A DNA stretch of 64,000 nt from Atlantibacter hermannii (lineage in GTDB: Bacteria > Pseudomonadota > Gammaproteobacteria > Enterobacterales > Enterobacteriaceae). Shown piece by piece: positions 47,925 through 57,520 of this stretch. Position numbers and translations under genes: made by a program. The stretch spans positions 2,046,001 to 2,110,000 of the forward strand of contig LR134136.1 of NCBI GenBank assembly GCA_900635495.1, given 5' to 3'. Position 1 is the first letter of the stretch; each line of letters opens with the position of its first letter. The notes beneath the pieces were generated by a model, which was not told the DNA's origin, did not search any database, and saw only the letters and a program-made list of their open reading frames with translations.

Positions 47925-48593
47925 CTACCCCAACAGATGGGCGGCAGTGAGTTCAGTGAGTGAGGCGAGTCTGGCATCTGCCAGCACCCAACGCGGATCG
48001 TCACGGTTTTCAGGGGCGGGTACCACGATGGAGCGCATCCGCGCGGCCTTAGTGGCGATCATTCCGTTGACGGAGTCTTCCAGCGTGACACAGCACAACG
48101 GGTCAATCCCCAGTTTGGCGGCGGCATCCAGATAAACCTGCGGGTGCGGTTTACTGTAAGGGAGGTGCTCAGCCGATGATACGGCGTCAAACTGGTCGCG
48201 TAACCCCAGGAGCGCCAGGACGCTTTCCAGCATGCGCAGCGGGGAGGCGGAAGCGAGCCCTACCTTCAGACCCTGCGCTTTACATAACGCCACTGCCTCC
48301 TGTACGCCGGGCAGCGCAGGGCGTTTTTCTTCTATCAGGGAAATGGCGCGGGTGATGATGCGATCGGTGACCTCGGATTTTGACGGGCCGTTCCAGGGTT
48401 GATGGGCAAACCAGAGATCCACGACCAGGTCAATGCGCAAGCCCAGCGTATCGGGCAGCTCATGACGGCGCGTTATGTCTACGCCAAGCGTTGCCATGAC
48501 CTCCAGTTCTGCTTTATCCCAAAGCGGCTCTGAATCAATCAGCAGGCCATCCATATCAAAAATCGCGGCGAGGATCGGACGCGAATCGGGCAT
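47925..48593 (-). CDS. yniC: Hexitol/2-deoxyglucose-6-phosphate phosphatase (YniC/HxpB)
   Basis: A 222-residue HAD-superfamily phosphatase, the E. coli length. The nucleophile motif is DMDGLLIDSEP, with VGLASASP (motif II), YSKPHP (motif III) and LEDSVNGMIA (motif IV). It acts on sugar phosphates such as 2-deoxyglucose-6-P. It is divergent from yniB. Confidence 0.96.
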   Translation of the reverse strand: MPDSRPILAAIFDMDGLLIDSEPLWDKAELEVMATLGVDITRRHELPDTLGLRIDLVVDLWFAHQPWNGPSKSEVTDRIITRAISLIEEKRPALPGVQEAVALCKAQGLKVGLASASPLRMLESVLALLGLRDQFDAVSSAEHLPYSKPHPQVYLDAAAKLGIDPLCCVTLEDSVNGMIATKAARMRSIVVPAPENRDDPRWVLADARLASLTELTAAHLLG

Positions 48594-48770
48594 GAGTCGT
48601 CACTCCTGTGGTTAACATGTCGTGTAATCAATAGCCTGAAAATGCGCTTGTCGCTACCGCTTTGTGAAATTAGCAGTAAACTTCAGGCGGAAAGCAGAGT
48701 GAGCAGGTAGACTTATTTCGACCATGTTGCGTCGTAAGCGCCTGACTAAAGGCAATTTCAAGGGGAAAGA

Positions 48771-49307
48771 ATGACGTATCAACAAGCTGGACGCATTGCA
48801 GTAATCAAACGCCTTGCCGGCTGGATTATTTTTATACCGGCGGTGATTTCAACGCTGATATCCGTGTTGAAATTTATGTATGAACACAGCGAGAAACAGC
48901 CGGGTATCAATGCCGTGATGCTGGATTTTGCCCATATCATGATTGATATGATGCGTTTTAATACGCCGTTTTTAAATTTCTTCTGGTACAACTCTCCGCT
49001 GCCTGACTTTGAGAACCAGACAAACCTGACTTTCTGGGTCATCTTTATGCTTATTTTCGTCGGGCTGGCGCTTCAGGCGTCCGGGGCGCGGATGAGTCGC
49101 CAGGCGCGTTTTCTGCGCGAAGGGATTCAGGATCAGTTGATTCTTGAGCAGGCGAAAGGCGCAGACGGCCTGACAAAAACGCAACTCGAAGAACGCATCG
49201 TCGTGCCGCGCCATACTATATTCCTGCAAATTTTCCCGCTGTATATCCTGCCGGTGATTGTCATCATCGCCGGGTATTTCTTTTTCAAACTGCTGGGCTT
49301 TATGTAA
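48771..49307 (+). CDS. yniB: YniB, inner membrane protein
   Basis: A 178-residue membrane protein of unknown function, the E. coli length. Hydrophobic segments lie near residues 16-32, 85-102 and 152-175. GGGGAAAGA precedes the ATG. It converges on yniA across a bidirectional terminator. Confidence 0.93.
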   Translation: MTYQQAGRIAVIKRLAGWIIFIPAVISTLISVLKFMYEHSEKQPGINAVMLDFAHIMIDMMRFNTPFLNFFWYNSPLPDFENQTNLTFWVIFMLIFVGLALQASGARMSRQARFLREGIQDQLILEQAKGADGLTKTQLEERIVVPRHTIFLQIFPLYILPVIVIIAGYFFFKLLGFM

Positions 49308-49332
49308 AAACCGCTCCCTTCGGGAGCGGTTG
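49306..49332. terminator. Bidirectional terminator between yniB and yniA
   Basis: AACCGCTCCC/GGGAGCGGTT perfect 10-bp stem with a 3-base loop. The minus strand continues into a short T-run. Confidence 0.8.
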
Positions 49333-49335
49333 GGT

Positions 49336-50196
49336 TCAGGCCGCTAAAATGCGATCCAGCGCTTTTTGCGCCGCCACCAGATGCGTGCCGCCAAACAAGA
49401 TGGCGCGATTTAACAGCGTGTAGAGCTGATACAGCGGCTGGCGTTCTGGAAAGTCGGCGGGAAGCGGGGAAACAGACTGGTAGCCGTCGTATATCTGCGG
49501 CGGCTGTTCAGGATGCAACGGCAGCATCGCCAGATCGCATTCCCGGTCGCCCCAGTAGCAGGCCGGGTCGAAGATATAAGGCCCGTCCGGCCCCAGCGCG
49601 CAGTTGTCTGACCATAAATCGCCGTGAAGTAAAGACGGCTGAGGCTGGTGGGACGCCAGCTGCGCGGCCACCACATCGACGATTAAATCAATATCGCCAA
49701 ACTCCAGTCCTTTTTCCGCCGCCAGTTCCAGTTGCCAGCCGATACGCTGCTCGGCAAAAAACGTCGACCATTTACGCTGCCAGGCATTGGGTTGCGGCGT
49801 GGTGGAGAGATCGTTATCGAAATCGAGACCAAACTGCGGCTGATCGCTCCACTGATGAAGGCGCGCAAGTTGCTGGCCCAGAAGAAAAGCGTTATGTGCA
49901 TCGAGCGGGCGCGGCTCAAGGTATTCCTGCAGCACGAAGCTGTAACCACGATCGCTTCCCACGCCCCAGACTTCGGGCACTCTGACCGTCCGGCTTCGCG
50001 CCAGCAAAGCGAGCTGGTCGGATTCCGCCGTGAAAATCGGCAACAGCTCGCGCTCGTCACATTTCACAAAGACGTCATGCGTGCCGTAGCGTATGCGCCA
50101 CGCAGCATGGATCTCACCGCCGGGTAACTCGGTGCGCTGTGTGATCTCATGCTCGCCGAATTGCTCCGCTAACAGACGACTGATGGCTTGCCACAT
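49336..50196 (-). CDS. yniA: YniA, fructosamine kinase family protein
   Basis: A 286-residue protein of the fructosamine/ketosamine-3-kinase and aminoglycoside phosphotransferase-like fold. The catalytic loop is LLHGDLWSDNC and the metal site IFDPACYWGDRECDLAM. It may phosphorylate sugars attached to proteins for deglycation; in E. coli it affects thiamine and stress phenotypes but the substrate is not firmly set. Confidence 0.95.
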   Translation of the reverse strand: MWQAISRLLAEQFGEHEITQRTELPGGEIHAAWRIRYGTHDVFVKCDERELLPIFTAESDQLALLARSRTVRVPEVWGVGSDRGYSFVLQEYLEPRPLDAHNAFLLGQQLARLHQWSDQPQFGLDFDNDLSTTPQPNAWQRKWSTFFAEQRIGWQLELAAEKGLEFGDIDLIVDVVAAQLASHQPQPSLLHGDLWSDNCALGPDGPYIFDPACYWGDRECDLAMLPLHPEQPPQIYDGYQSVSPLPADFPERQPLYQLYTLLNRAILFGGTHLVAAQKALDRILAA

Positions 50197-50299
50197 AATG
50201 CCTCTCTCCAGGTTGCCTGATATATCATTACCTTAGCGCATACATACCGGTTAAAAACAGGAACTGGCGCACATCCCAACGCGACAACCTGTTTTTAAC

Positions 50300-50590
50300 T
50301 CAGGAATCCTCTGCAAGCCAGGCTTCCCAGGTGGTAATATCCACCTCCGGTTTCTGCCCTAACGCCGACTCGCCTAATCGTTCCGCCAGTTCCCGCACTT
50401 CATGCTCATCCTGCGCAGTGACCAGGCCAAAGGTATTAATGCCGAGCTCGTGTACCTTGCCGTCATCATCGCTCATGGTCAGCGTGAAGCCACCACGGGT
50501 GAGATGATTATTCAGTTCATTAATGTCTGTGAGGTTTTCCTCATGAAAGCGAAACGTGACCACGTAACGCTTAATTTCACCGCTTGCCAT
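50300..50590 (-). CDS. ydiZ: YdiZ, endoribonuclease GhoS-like small protein
   Basis: A 96-residue conserved enterobacterial protein; it starts MASGEIKRYVVTFRFHE and ends in a Trp-rich tail (TTWEAWLAEDS). The ferredoxin-like beta-alpha-beta pattern is similar in size to GhoS, but function is not established. It lies downstream of pfkB on the same strand with an 80 bp gap. Confidence 0.9.
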   Translation of the reverse strand: MASGEIKRYVVTFRFHEENLTDINELNNHLTRGGFTLTMSDDDGKVHELGINTFGLVTAQDEHEVRELAERLGESALGQKPEVDITTWEAWLAEDS

Positions 50591-50670
50591 AATTCAGCCC
50601 CTTGTAATAGCGAAAGATTTCAGCATAGCCGATGCGTTACACAACTGCGCATAAAATGGCCAGACTAAGG

Positions 50671-51600
50671 TTAGCTTTGCAAATACTGATAAATCTTTTC
50701 TGTATTCTCCCGGGAGCAGAGGCGCGTGCCCTGATTCAACGTGGCGGCACTGCCCGCTGCGACGCCATAGCGCACCATATCCAGCAGAGAAGCTTGCTGA
50801 GCGAGTTTCAGGGTCATGGCTCCGACCATACTGTCGCCGGCGCCGACGGTACTCTGGCTTTTGACCGGCGGGGGAACCACCTGTACGCACTCTTTTTCAT
50901 CCACGCCGAGCGCGCCCTGAGGGCCAAGCGACACCACCACGCGTTTGGCTTTACCGTCGCGCACCAGCTCTTGCGCCGCCTGGCGTACATCGTCAGGCTG
51001 AGTTAGATCGCGTCCTACCAGCGCCGCCAGCTCTTTTTGGTTCGGCTTAACCAGTTCAATACCGCCAATCTCCAGCGCGGCGGCGAGCGCATCGCCGGAA
51101 CTGTCAATCACGCATCGTAAGCCCTGTTCCCGGGCGCGCTGTATCAGTTGGGTAAAGTCATCTAGCGCCACACCTGGCGGGAGGCTGCCGCTTATAACCA
51201 ACAATGCGCCGGGTTCCGCGGCCAACACTTTTTCTTCCAGTTGCCTGAATTCATCTGACGTTAAATGCGCACCAGGCATAACAAAGCGGTACTGCTCGCC
51301 GCTGGTTTCAACGTGGACATGAAGATTCTGCCGCGTCCAGTCCTGGCTTACGATGGCATCGACGGCGACGTTTTCTTCTTTAAGCAGGGCGGTGAGATGT
51401 TCGCCGGTGGCGCCGCCAGCCGGGAACAGTGCGGTGGCGTTACCGCCTAAATGACTGATCGCGCGAGCGACGTTGATTCCGCCACCGCCGGGTTCAAACA
51501 CCGGTGCGGTGCAGCGTAATTTGCCTTCAGGATAGATTTGCGGTGTGACCGTTGCGCTGTCCAGCGACGGGGCGAGCGTCAGAGTATAGACGGGTATCAT
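50671..51600 (-). CDS. pfkB: 6-phosphofructokinase II
   Basis: A 309-residue minor phosphofructokinase of the ribokinase family, the E. coli length. The substrate motif is FEPGGGGINVARA and the catalytic Asp lies in STVGAGDSMVGAM. I start at MIPVYTLTLAPSLDSA, matching the family; 20 upstream codons are open. It is divergent from ydiY. Confidence 0.97.
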   Translation of the reverse strand: MIPVYTLTLAPSLDSATVTPQIYPEGKLRCTAPVFEPGGGGINVARAISHLGGNATALFPAGGATGEHLTALLKEENVAVDAIVSQDWTRQNLHVHVETSGEQYRFVMPGAHLTSDEFRQLEEKVLAAEPGALLVISGSLPPGVALDDFTQLIQRAREQGLRCVIDSSGDALAAALEIGGIELVKPNQKELAALVGRDLTQPDDVRQAAQELVRDGKAKRVVVSLGPQGALGVDEKECVQVVPPPVKSQSTVGAGDSMVGAMTLKLAQQASLLDMVRYGVAAGSAATLNQGTRLCSRENTEKIYQYLQS

Positions 51601-51769
51601 AAGGCCTCCTTTTAAATGGGCTGACCTAAGCGTAGCACTCATGGGGTGAGAAAGGGCCATTTAACACTATGATTTATAAAATGAATAGCACTTAAGGCTT
51701 AAGCTTTATCCTTATGAAATAAAAGCGCTTTTCAGATCTCTCTTATACAAAAAAGGATTCAGGAACTCA

Positions 51770-51871
51770 TTGCTATGTGATTGCTGGCTTTTTATAATTT
51801 GTTACCTTTCCCGTGGACCGTTTCGTTGATCCAGTGGAGAGTTTCCGGGACCGTGAGGGTCTCTTTTTTTG
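51770..51871 (+). ncRNA. Promoter-terminator unit ahead of ydiY: small RNA or attenuated leader candidate
   Basis: TTGCTA (51770-51775) and a perfect TATAAT (51793-51798) are 17 bp apart, so transcription should start near 51804. A hairpin GGGACC/GGTCTC with a 5-base loop and seven T ends at 51871, about 67 bases later and 22 bases before the ydiY start. GGACC also occurs at 51815 and 51877, so alternative pairing is possible. Either a short RNA is made or ydiY is attenuated. Confidence 0.5.
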
Positions 51872-51893
51872 TTGTGCGGACCTTAAAAAATAA

Positions 51894-52652
51894 ATGAAGC
51901 TTTTAAAGACAGTACCCGCAGTAGTTATGCTGGCGGGGAGCGCGTTGTTCAGTCATTTCGCAACCGCTGATGATTCCGTTTTTACTGTCATGGATGATCC
52001 TTCCAGTGCGAAAAAGCCTTTCGAAGGCTATCTCAACGGCGGTTATCTGGCGCAGTCAGGCAATACCAAAAGCTCCTCGCTGACCGCTGATAGCGCGCTT
52101 ACCTGGTACGGTAGTACCACGGCGTGGTCATTATGGGGAAATGCCAGCAACAACTCTTCTAACGACGAGCGTTCTTCTGAGAAATATGCGCTCGGTGGAC
52201 GTAGTCGTTATAACATGACCGACACCGACTACCTGTTTGGACAGGGCAGTTGGCTGACTGACCGCTATAACGGCTATCACGAACGTGATGTCGTGACCGC
52301 CGGTTACGGTCGCCAGTTCCTCAGCGGACCGGTTCACAGCCTGCGTTTTGAATTCGGTCCGGGTGTGCGTTATGACGAATATACCGACGGCACTGATAAA
52401 ACTCAGGCGTTGGGTTATGCCTCAGGCGCTTACGCGTGGCAGTTCACCGATAACGCGAAATTCACCCAGGGTGTTTCCGTTTTCGGCGCTGACGATACCA
52501 CCGTCAATTCTGAAACCGCGTTAAACGTAGCGATTAACGATCATTTTGGATTAAAAGTGGCTTATAACGTCACCTGGAACTCCAATCCACCGTCATCCGC
52601 GCCCGATCACACCGATACCCGCACGTCCGTTACGCTGGGTTATAAAATGTGA
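51894..52652 (+). CDS. ydiY: YdiY, DUF481 outer membrane protein
   Basis: A 252-residue protein, the E. coli length, acid-inducible there. A signal peptide of about 25 residues ends ATA. The mature part is Tyr/Gly/Asn-rich beta structure with alternating residues (GYLNGGYLAQSGNTKSSSL) and ends TLGYKM, suggesting an outer membrane barrel. The ribosome site is weak, and a hairpin just upstream may control expression. Confidence 0.93.
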   Translation: MKLLKTVPAVVMLAGSALFSHFATADDSVFTVMDDPSSAKKPFEGYLNGGYLAQSGNTKSSSLTADSALTWYGSTTAWSLWGNASNNSSNDERSSEKYALGGRSRYNMTDTDYLFGQGSWLTDRYNGYHERDVVTAGYGRQFLSGPVHSLRFEFGPGVRYDEYTDGTDKTQALGYASGAYAWQFTDNAKFTQGVSVFGADDTTVNSETALNVAINDHFGLKVAYNVTWNSNPPSSAPDHTDTRTSVTLGYKM

Positions 52653-52657
52653 TTTAC

Positions 52658-52686
52658 CAGGCCGGTTAACACCGGCCTGTTTTTTT
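52658..52686 (+). terminator. Terminator after ydiY
   Basis: CAGGCCGGT/ACCGGCCTG perfect 9-bp stem followed by seven T. Confidence 0.9.
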
Positions 52687-53011
52687 AATATTGGGCTTTA
52701 TATTCTGCTAACGCATGGCTGGTTTTATATCCACTCAAAGATGTATTTTACTGCCGTACAAAGTGGTCAAAATAGTCCTGCAATTCGTCCGGAATTTGTG
52801 ATTCCCCTTCAACACTGCCGCTGAATATGCATCTTTAACTAATTGAGTCTTTAACCCCTTGCTTAGGATGTGTAAGATTGCAGACGGTGTTATCAACTGG
52901 CGGGCCCAGGTATTTGCAGCGTTTCGTACGCTGAAAGATACATATTTCGCAGAGTGCAGCGAAAACCAGCTCATAACCTGTTGATAATAATTAAATATTA
53001 CTATTTCGTAT

Positions 53012-53032
53012 GTGATCTTACGTGTGGGTCAC
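53012..53032 (+). promoter_or_regulatory. thrS translational operator, anticodon-like domain
   Basis: GTGATC/GGTCAC stem with a 9-base loop containing CGT, mimicking the tRNA-Thr anticodon arm. In E. coli ThrRS binds this element and blocks ribosome loading. It lies 22 bp before the start with AAGGAC in between. Confidence 0.85.
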
Positions 53033-53053
53033 CACTGCGAATAAGGACAAAAA

Positions 53054-54982
53054 ATGCCGGTTATTACTCTTCCTGATGGCAGTCAACGCCATTACGACCA
53101 CGCTGTAAGCCCCATGGATGTTGCCCTGGATATTGGTCCGGGTCTCGCTAAAGCCTGTATCGCAGGCCGCGTAAATGGTGAATTAGTCGATGCCAGCGAC
53201 CTGATCGAACAGGACGCGCAGTTGGCTATTATCACCGCTAAGGACGACGAAGGACTGGAGATTATTCGCCACTCCTGCGCACACTTACTGGGTCACGCTA
53301 TTAAACAACTCTGGCCGAATACCAAAATGGCTATCGGTCCGGTCGTGGATAATGGCTTTTATTATGACGTTGATCTGGAAAATACCCTGACCCAGGAAGA
53401 TCTCGACGCCCTCGAAAAGCGTATGCATGAGTTGGCCGAGAAAAATTACGACGTTATCAAGAAAAAAGTGAGCTGGCACGAAGCCCGCGAAACATTTGCG
53501 AAACGTGGCGAAAGCTATAAAGTTTCCATTCTTGATGAAAATATCGCTCAGGATGATAAGCCTGGTTTATATCATCACGAAGAATACGTTGACATGTGCC
53601 GTGGGCCGCACGTGCCGAATATGCGTTTCTGCCATCACTTCAAATTAATGAAAACGGCAGGGGCTTACTGGCGCGGCGACAGCAACAATAAAATGCTGCA
53701 GCGTATTTACGGTACGGCGTGGGCGGATAAAAAAGCGCTCAACGCTTATCTGCAACGCCTTGAAGAAGCGGCGAAACGCGATCACCGTAAAATTGGTAAA
53801 CAGCTCGACCTGTATCATATGCAGGAAGAAGCGCCGGGTATGGTATTCTGGCATAATGACGGCTGGACCATTTTCCGTGAACTGGAAACTTTTGTGCGTT
53901 CCAAGCTGAAAGAATACCAGTACCAGGAAGTCAAAGGGCCGTTCATGATGGACCGTGTGCTGTGGGAAAAAACCGGCCACTGGGACAACTATAAAGATGC
54001 GATGTTTACGACGTCTTCCGAGAACCGTGAATATTGCATTAAGCCGATGAACTGCCCGGGCCATGTTCAGATCTTCAATCAGGGTTTGAAATCCTATCGC
54101 GATCTGCCGCTGCGTATGGCAGAGTTCGGCAGTTGCCATCGTAATGAGCCGTCAGGCGCGCTGCATGGTTTGATGCGCGTGCGCGGGTTTACTCAGGATG
54201 ATGCGCATATTTTCTGTACGGAAGAGCAGGTTCGCGACGAAGTTAACGGCTGTATTCGCCTCGTTTACGACATGTACAGCACCTTCGGTTTCGAAAAAAT
54301 CGTCGTGAAACTGTCCACGCGTCCTGAAAAACGTATCGGAAGCGATGAAATGTGGGATCGTGCGGAAGCGGATCTGGCTGTCGCGCTGGAAGAAAACGGT
54401 ATTCCGTTTGAATATCAGCTCGGCGAAGGCGCGTTCTACGGCCCGAAAATTGAGTTTACTTTGTACGATTGTCTTGATCGTGCCTGGCAATGTGGTACGG
54501 TTCAGCTAGACTTCTCGCTGCCGCAACGTCTTAGCGCATCCTATGTAGCGGAAAATAACGACCGCCAGGTGCCGGTAATGATTCACCGCGCTATCCTGGG
54601 ATCGCTTGAACGCTTCATCGGTATTTTGACGGAAGAGTTCGCGGGCTTCTTCCCGACATGGCTTGCGCCAGTTCAGGTTGTGGTGATGAATATCACCGAT
54701 TCACAGTCTGAATACGTTAACGAATTGACGCGTAAACTACAAAATGCGGGCATTCGTGTAAAAGCGGACTTGAGAAACGAGAAGATAGGCTTTAAAATCC
54801 GCGAGCACACATTACGTCGTGTCCCTTATATGTTGGTCTGCGGTGATAAAGAGGTCGAATCTGGCAAAGTGGCCGTTCGTACCCGCCGAGGTAAAGACCT
54901 GGGCAGTATCGACGTGAACGAAGTGATTGAGAAGCTGCAGCAAGAGATTCGCAGCCGCAATCTTCATCAACTGGAGGAATAA
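53054..54982 (+). CDS. thrS: Threonyl-tRNA synthetase
   Basis: A 642-residue class II synthetase, the E. coli length. It has an N-terminal TGS domain (1-61), an editing domain with HSCAHLLGHA near 73, a catalytic core with the zinc Cys in MNCPGH and the zinc His in VPVMIHRAILGS, and an anticodon-binding C-terminal domain. It represses its own translation through the leader. It leads the thrS-infC-rpmI-rplT cluster and ends 3 bp before infC. Confidence 0.98.
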   Translation: MPVITLPDGSQRHYDHAVSPMDVALDIGPGLAKACIAGRVNGELVDASDLIEQDAQLAIITAKDDEGLEIIRHSCAHLLGHAIKQLWPNTKMAIGPVVDNGFYYDVDLENTLTQEDLDALEKRMHELAEKNYDVIKKKVSWHEARETFAKRGESYKVSILDENIAQDDKPGLYHHEEYVDMCRGPHVPNMRFCHHFKLMKTAGAYWRGDSNNKMLQRIYGTAWADKKALNAYLQRLEEAAKRDHRKIGKQLDLYHMQEEAPGMVFWHNDGWTIFRELETFVRSKLKEYQYQEVKGPFMMDRVLWEKTGHWDNYKDAMFTTSSENREYCIKPMNCPGHVQIFNQGLKSYRDLPLRMAEFGSCHRNEPSGALHGLMRVRGFTQDDAHIFCTEEQVRDEVNGCIRLVYDMYSTFGFEKIVVKLSTRPEKRIGSDEMWDRAEADLAVALEENGIPFEYQLGEGAFYGPKIEFTLYDCLDRAWQCGTVQLDFSLPQRLSASYVAENNDRQVPVMIHRAILGSLERFIGILTEEFAGFFPTWLAPVQVVVMNITDSQSEYVNELTRKLQNAGIRVKADLRNEKIGFKIREHTLRRVPYMLVCGDKEVESGKVAVRTRRGKDLGSIDVNEVIEKLQQEIRSRNLHQLEE

Positions 54983-54985
54983 AGT

Positions 54986-55824
<839 letters not shown>

Positions 55825-55871
55825 GCCGTTTAACTTTTAACTTTTTTACAGAATAGATACAGGAGAGCACT

Positions 55872-56228
55872 ATGGCTCGCGTAAAACGTGGTGTAATTGC
55901 ACGCGCACGTCACAAGAAAATTTTGAAACAAGCTAAAGGCTACTACGGTGCGCGTTCACGCGTATACCGCGTTGCCTTCCAGGCTGTTATCAAAGCTGGT
56001 CAGTATGCTTACCGTGACCGTCGTCAACGTAAGCGTCAGTTCCGTCAACTGTGGATTGCGCGTATCAACGCAGCAGCACGTCAGAACGGTATTTCTTACA
56101 GCAAATTCATCAACGGCCTGAAAAAAGCCTCTGTTGAAATCGACCGTAAGATTCTGGCTGACATCGCCGTATTCGACAAAGTGGCATTCTCTGCCCTGGT
56201 TGAAAAAGCGAAAGCAGCTCTGGCATAA
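55872..56228 (+). CDS. rplT: 50S ribosomal protein L20
   Basis: A 118-residue protein that starts MARVKRGVIARARHKK with a long basic N-terminal tail. It is needed early in 50S assembly and represses its own operon. AGGAGAGC precedes the start. A terminator follows at 56241-56262. Confidence 0.98.
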   Translation: MARVKRGVIARARHKKILKQAKGYYGARSRVYRVAFQAVIKAGQYAYRDRRQRKRQFRQLWIARINAAARQNGISYSKFINGLKKASVEIDRKILADIAVFDKVAFSALVEKAKAALA

Positions 56229-56240
56229 GCCAGTTTGAAG

Positions 56241-56262
56241 GAGGGAGCTTGCTCCCTCTTTT
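56241..56262 (+). terminator. Terminator after rplT
   Basis: GAGGGAGC/GCTCCCTC stem with a 2-base spacer followed by four T. Confidence 0.75.
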
Positions 56263-56283
56263 GCTGTCTGCTTGTCAGTTTTA

Positions 56284-56289
56284 TTGACA
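56284..56289 (+). promoter_or_regulatory. -35 box of the pheM-pheST promoter
   Basis: A perfect TTGACA about 60 bp before pheM. The -10 is probably TCAATA or near it, with 17-18 bp spacing. This is the place of the pheST promoter in E. coli. Confidence 0.6.
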
Positions 56290-56348
56290 TTTCAATCCGA
56301 TAGCCTTTCAATAGACGAATTCGTTTCGAAAACAAGGTAACTGCAAGC

Positions 56349-56393
56349 ATGAACGCTGCTATTTTCCGCTTCTTTTTTTACTTTAGCACCTGA
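56349..56393 (+). CDS. pheM: pheST operon leader peptide
   Basis: A 14-codon frame encoding [14 protein letters not shown], the same as E. coli PheM, with five Phe codons. Ribosome stalling here when charged tRNA-Phe is scarce prevents the downstream attenuator from forming. Confidence 0.96.
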
Positions 56394-56439
56394 TCTCAGG
56401 GGGCTTGCGCGTAAGAAAGAAACGGAAAATAAACGCCAA

Positions 56440-56467
56440 AAGCCTCCTTCGTGGGGGCTTTTTTTTT
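56440..56467 (+). terminator. pheST attenuator
   Basis: AAGCCTCC/GGGGGCTT stem with a 5-base loop followed by T. It lies between pheM and pheS and is the terminator arm of the attenuator. Confidence 0.88.
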
Positions 56468-56521
56468 GGCTGACAGAACAATCACTACCCGGGCGCATGC
56501 GCCACTATGAAGAGGAAAACC

Positions 56522-57505
56522 ATGCCACATCTCGCAGAGCTGGTTGCCAGTGCAAAGGCAGCTATAGACCAGGCCTCCGATGTTGCCGCGTTGGATAACG
56601 TACGCGTTGAATATTTGGGGAAGAAAGGGCACTTAACCCTTCAGATGACCACCCTGCGTGAACTGCCGCCAGAAGAACGTCCGGCAGCTGGTGCGGTCAT
56701 TAACGAAGCGAAAGAGCAGGTACAACAGGCGCTGAACGCTCGTAAATCCGACCTCGAAAACGCGGCGCTTAATGCGCGCCTCGCCGCCGAAACTATCGAC
56801 GTTTCACTCCCGGGCCGCCGTATCGAAAATGGCGGTCTGCATCCGGTGACTCGCACCATCGATCGTATTGAAAGCTTCTTCGGCGAACTGGGCTTCACCG
56901 TCGCAACGGGCCCGGAAATCGAAGATGATTATCATAACTTCGATGCGCTGAACATTCCGGGTCATCACCCGGCACGCGCCGATCACGATACTTTCTGGTT
57001 CGATGCGACCCGCCTGCTGCGCACGCAGACATCCGGCGTGCAGATCCGCACCATGGAAAACCAGCAGCCGCCCATTCGCATCATCGCGCCGGGCCGCGTT
57101 TACCGTAATGATTACGACCAGACCCATACCCCGATGTTCCATCAGATGGAAGGCCTGATTGTTGATAAAAATATCAGCTTCACCAACCTGAAGGGCACGC
57201 TGCACGACTTCCTGAACAACTTCTTTGAAGAAGACTTGCAGATCCGTTTCCGTCCGTCTTATTTCCCGTTCACCGAACCCTCGGCAGAAGTGGATGTGAT
57301 GGGTAAAAACGGCAAGTGGCTGGAAGTGTTGGGTTGCGGCATGGTGCATCCGAATGTGTTGCGTAATGTCGGCATCGATCCGGAAGTGTACTCCGGTTTC
57401 GCCTTTGGCATGGGCATGGAGCGTCTGACCATGCTTCGTTACGGTGTCACCGATTTGCGCGCATTCTTCGAAAATGATTTACGTTTCCTCAAACAGTTTA
57501 AATAA
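56522..57505 (+). CDS. pheS: Phenylalanyl-tRNA synthetase alpha subunit
   Basis: A 327-residue catalytic subunit of the tetrameric PheRS, the E. coli length. It has an N-terminal coiled coil, then class II motifs in GRVYRNDYDQTHTPMFHQ and GCGMVHPNVLRNVG, and GMGMERLTMLRYG. The start at 56522 (MPHLAELVASAK) is used; AAGAGGAAAA lies just before it. Confidence 0.98.
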   Translation: MPHLAELVASAKAAIDQASDVAALDNVRVEYLGKKGHLTLQMTTLRELPPEERPAAGAVINEAKEQVQQALNARKSDLENAALNARLAAETIDVSLPGRRIENGGLHPVTRTIDRIESFFGELGFTVATGPEIEDDYHNFDALNIPGHHPARADHDTFWFDATRLLRTQTSGVQIRTMENQQPPIRIIAPGRVYRNDYDQTHTPMFHQMEGLIVDKNISFTNLKGTLHDFLNNFFEEDLQIRFRPSYFPFTEPSAEVDVMGKNGKWLEVLGCGMVHPNVLRNVGIDPEVYSGFAFGMGMERLTMLRYGVTDLRAFFENDLRFLKQFK

Positions 57506-57520
57506 GGGCAGGACTATCCA

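Larger units (their letters stand above)
52653..53053 (+). promoter_or_regulatory. ydiY-thrS gap with thrS promoter and leader
   Basis: 401 bases. After the ydiY terminator there is an AT-rich stretch with no gene I trust (a leftward 79-codon frame at 52735-52974 lacks any family resemblance). About the last 160 bases correspond to the E. coli thrS leader and hold the tRNA-like operator (53012-53032). E. coli has the arpB pseudogene upstream of thrS; none is seen here. Confidence 0.6.

Noticed and set aside
52735..52974. Leftward 79-codon frame between ydiY and thrS
   Set aside because: No ribosome site, no protein-like motif, and it overlaps the thrS promoter and leader on the other strand.
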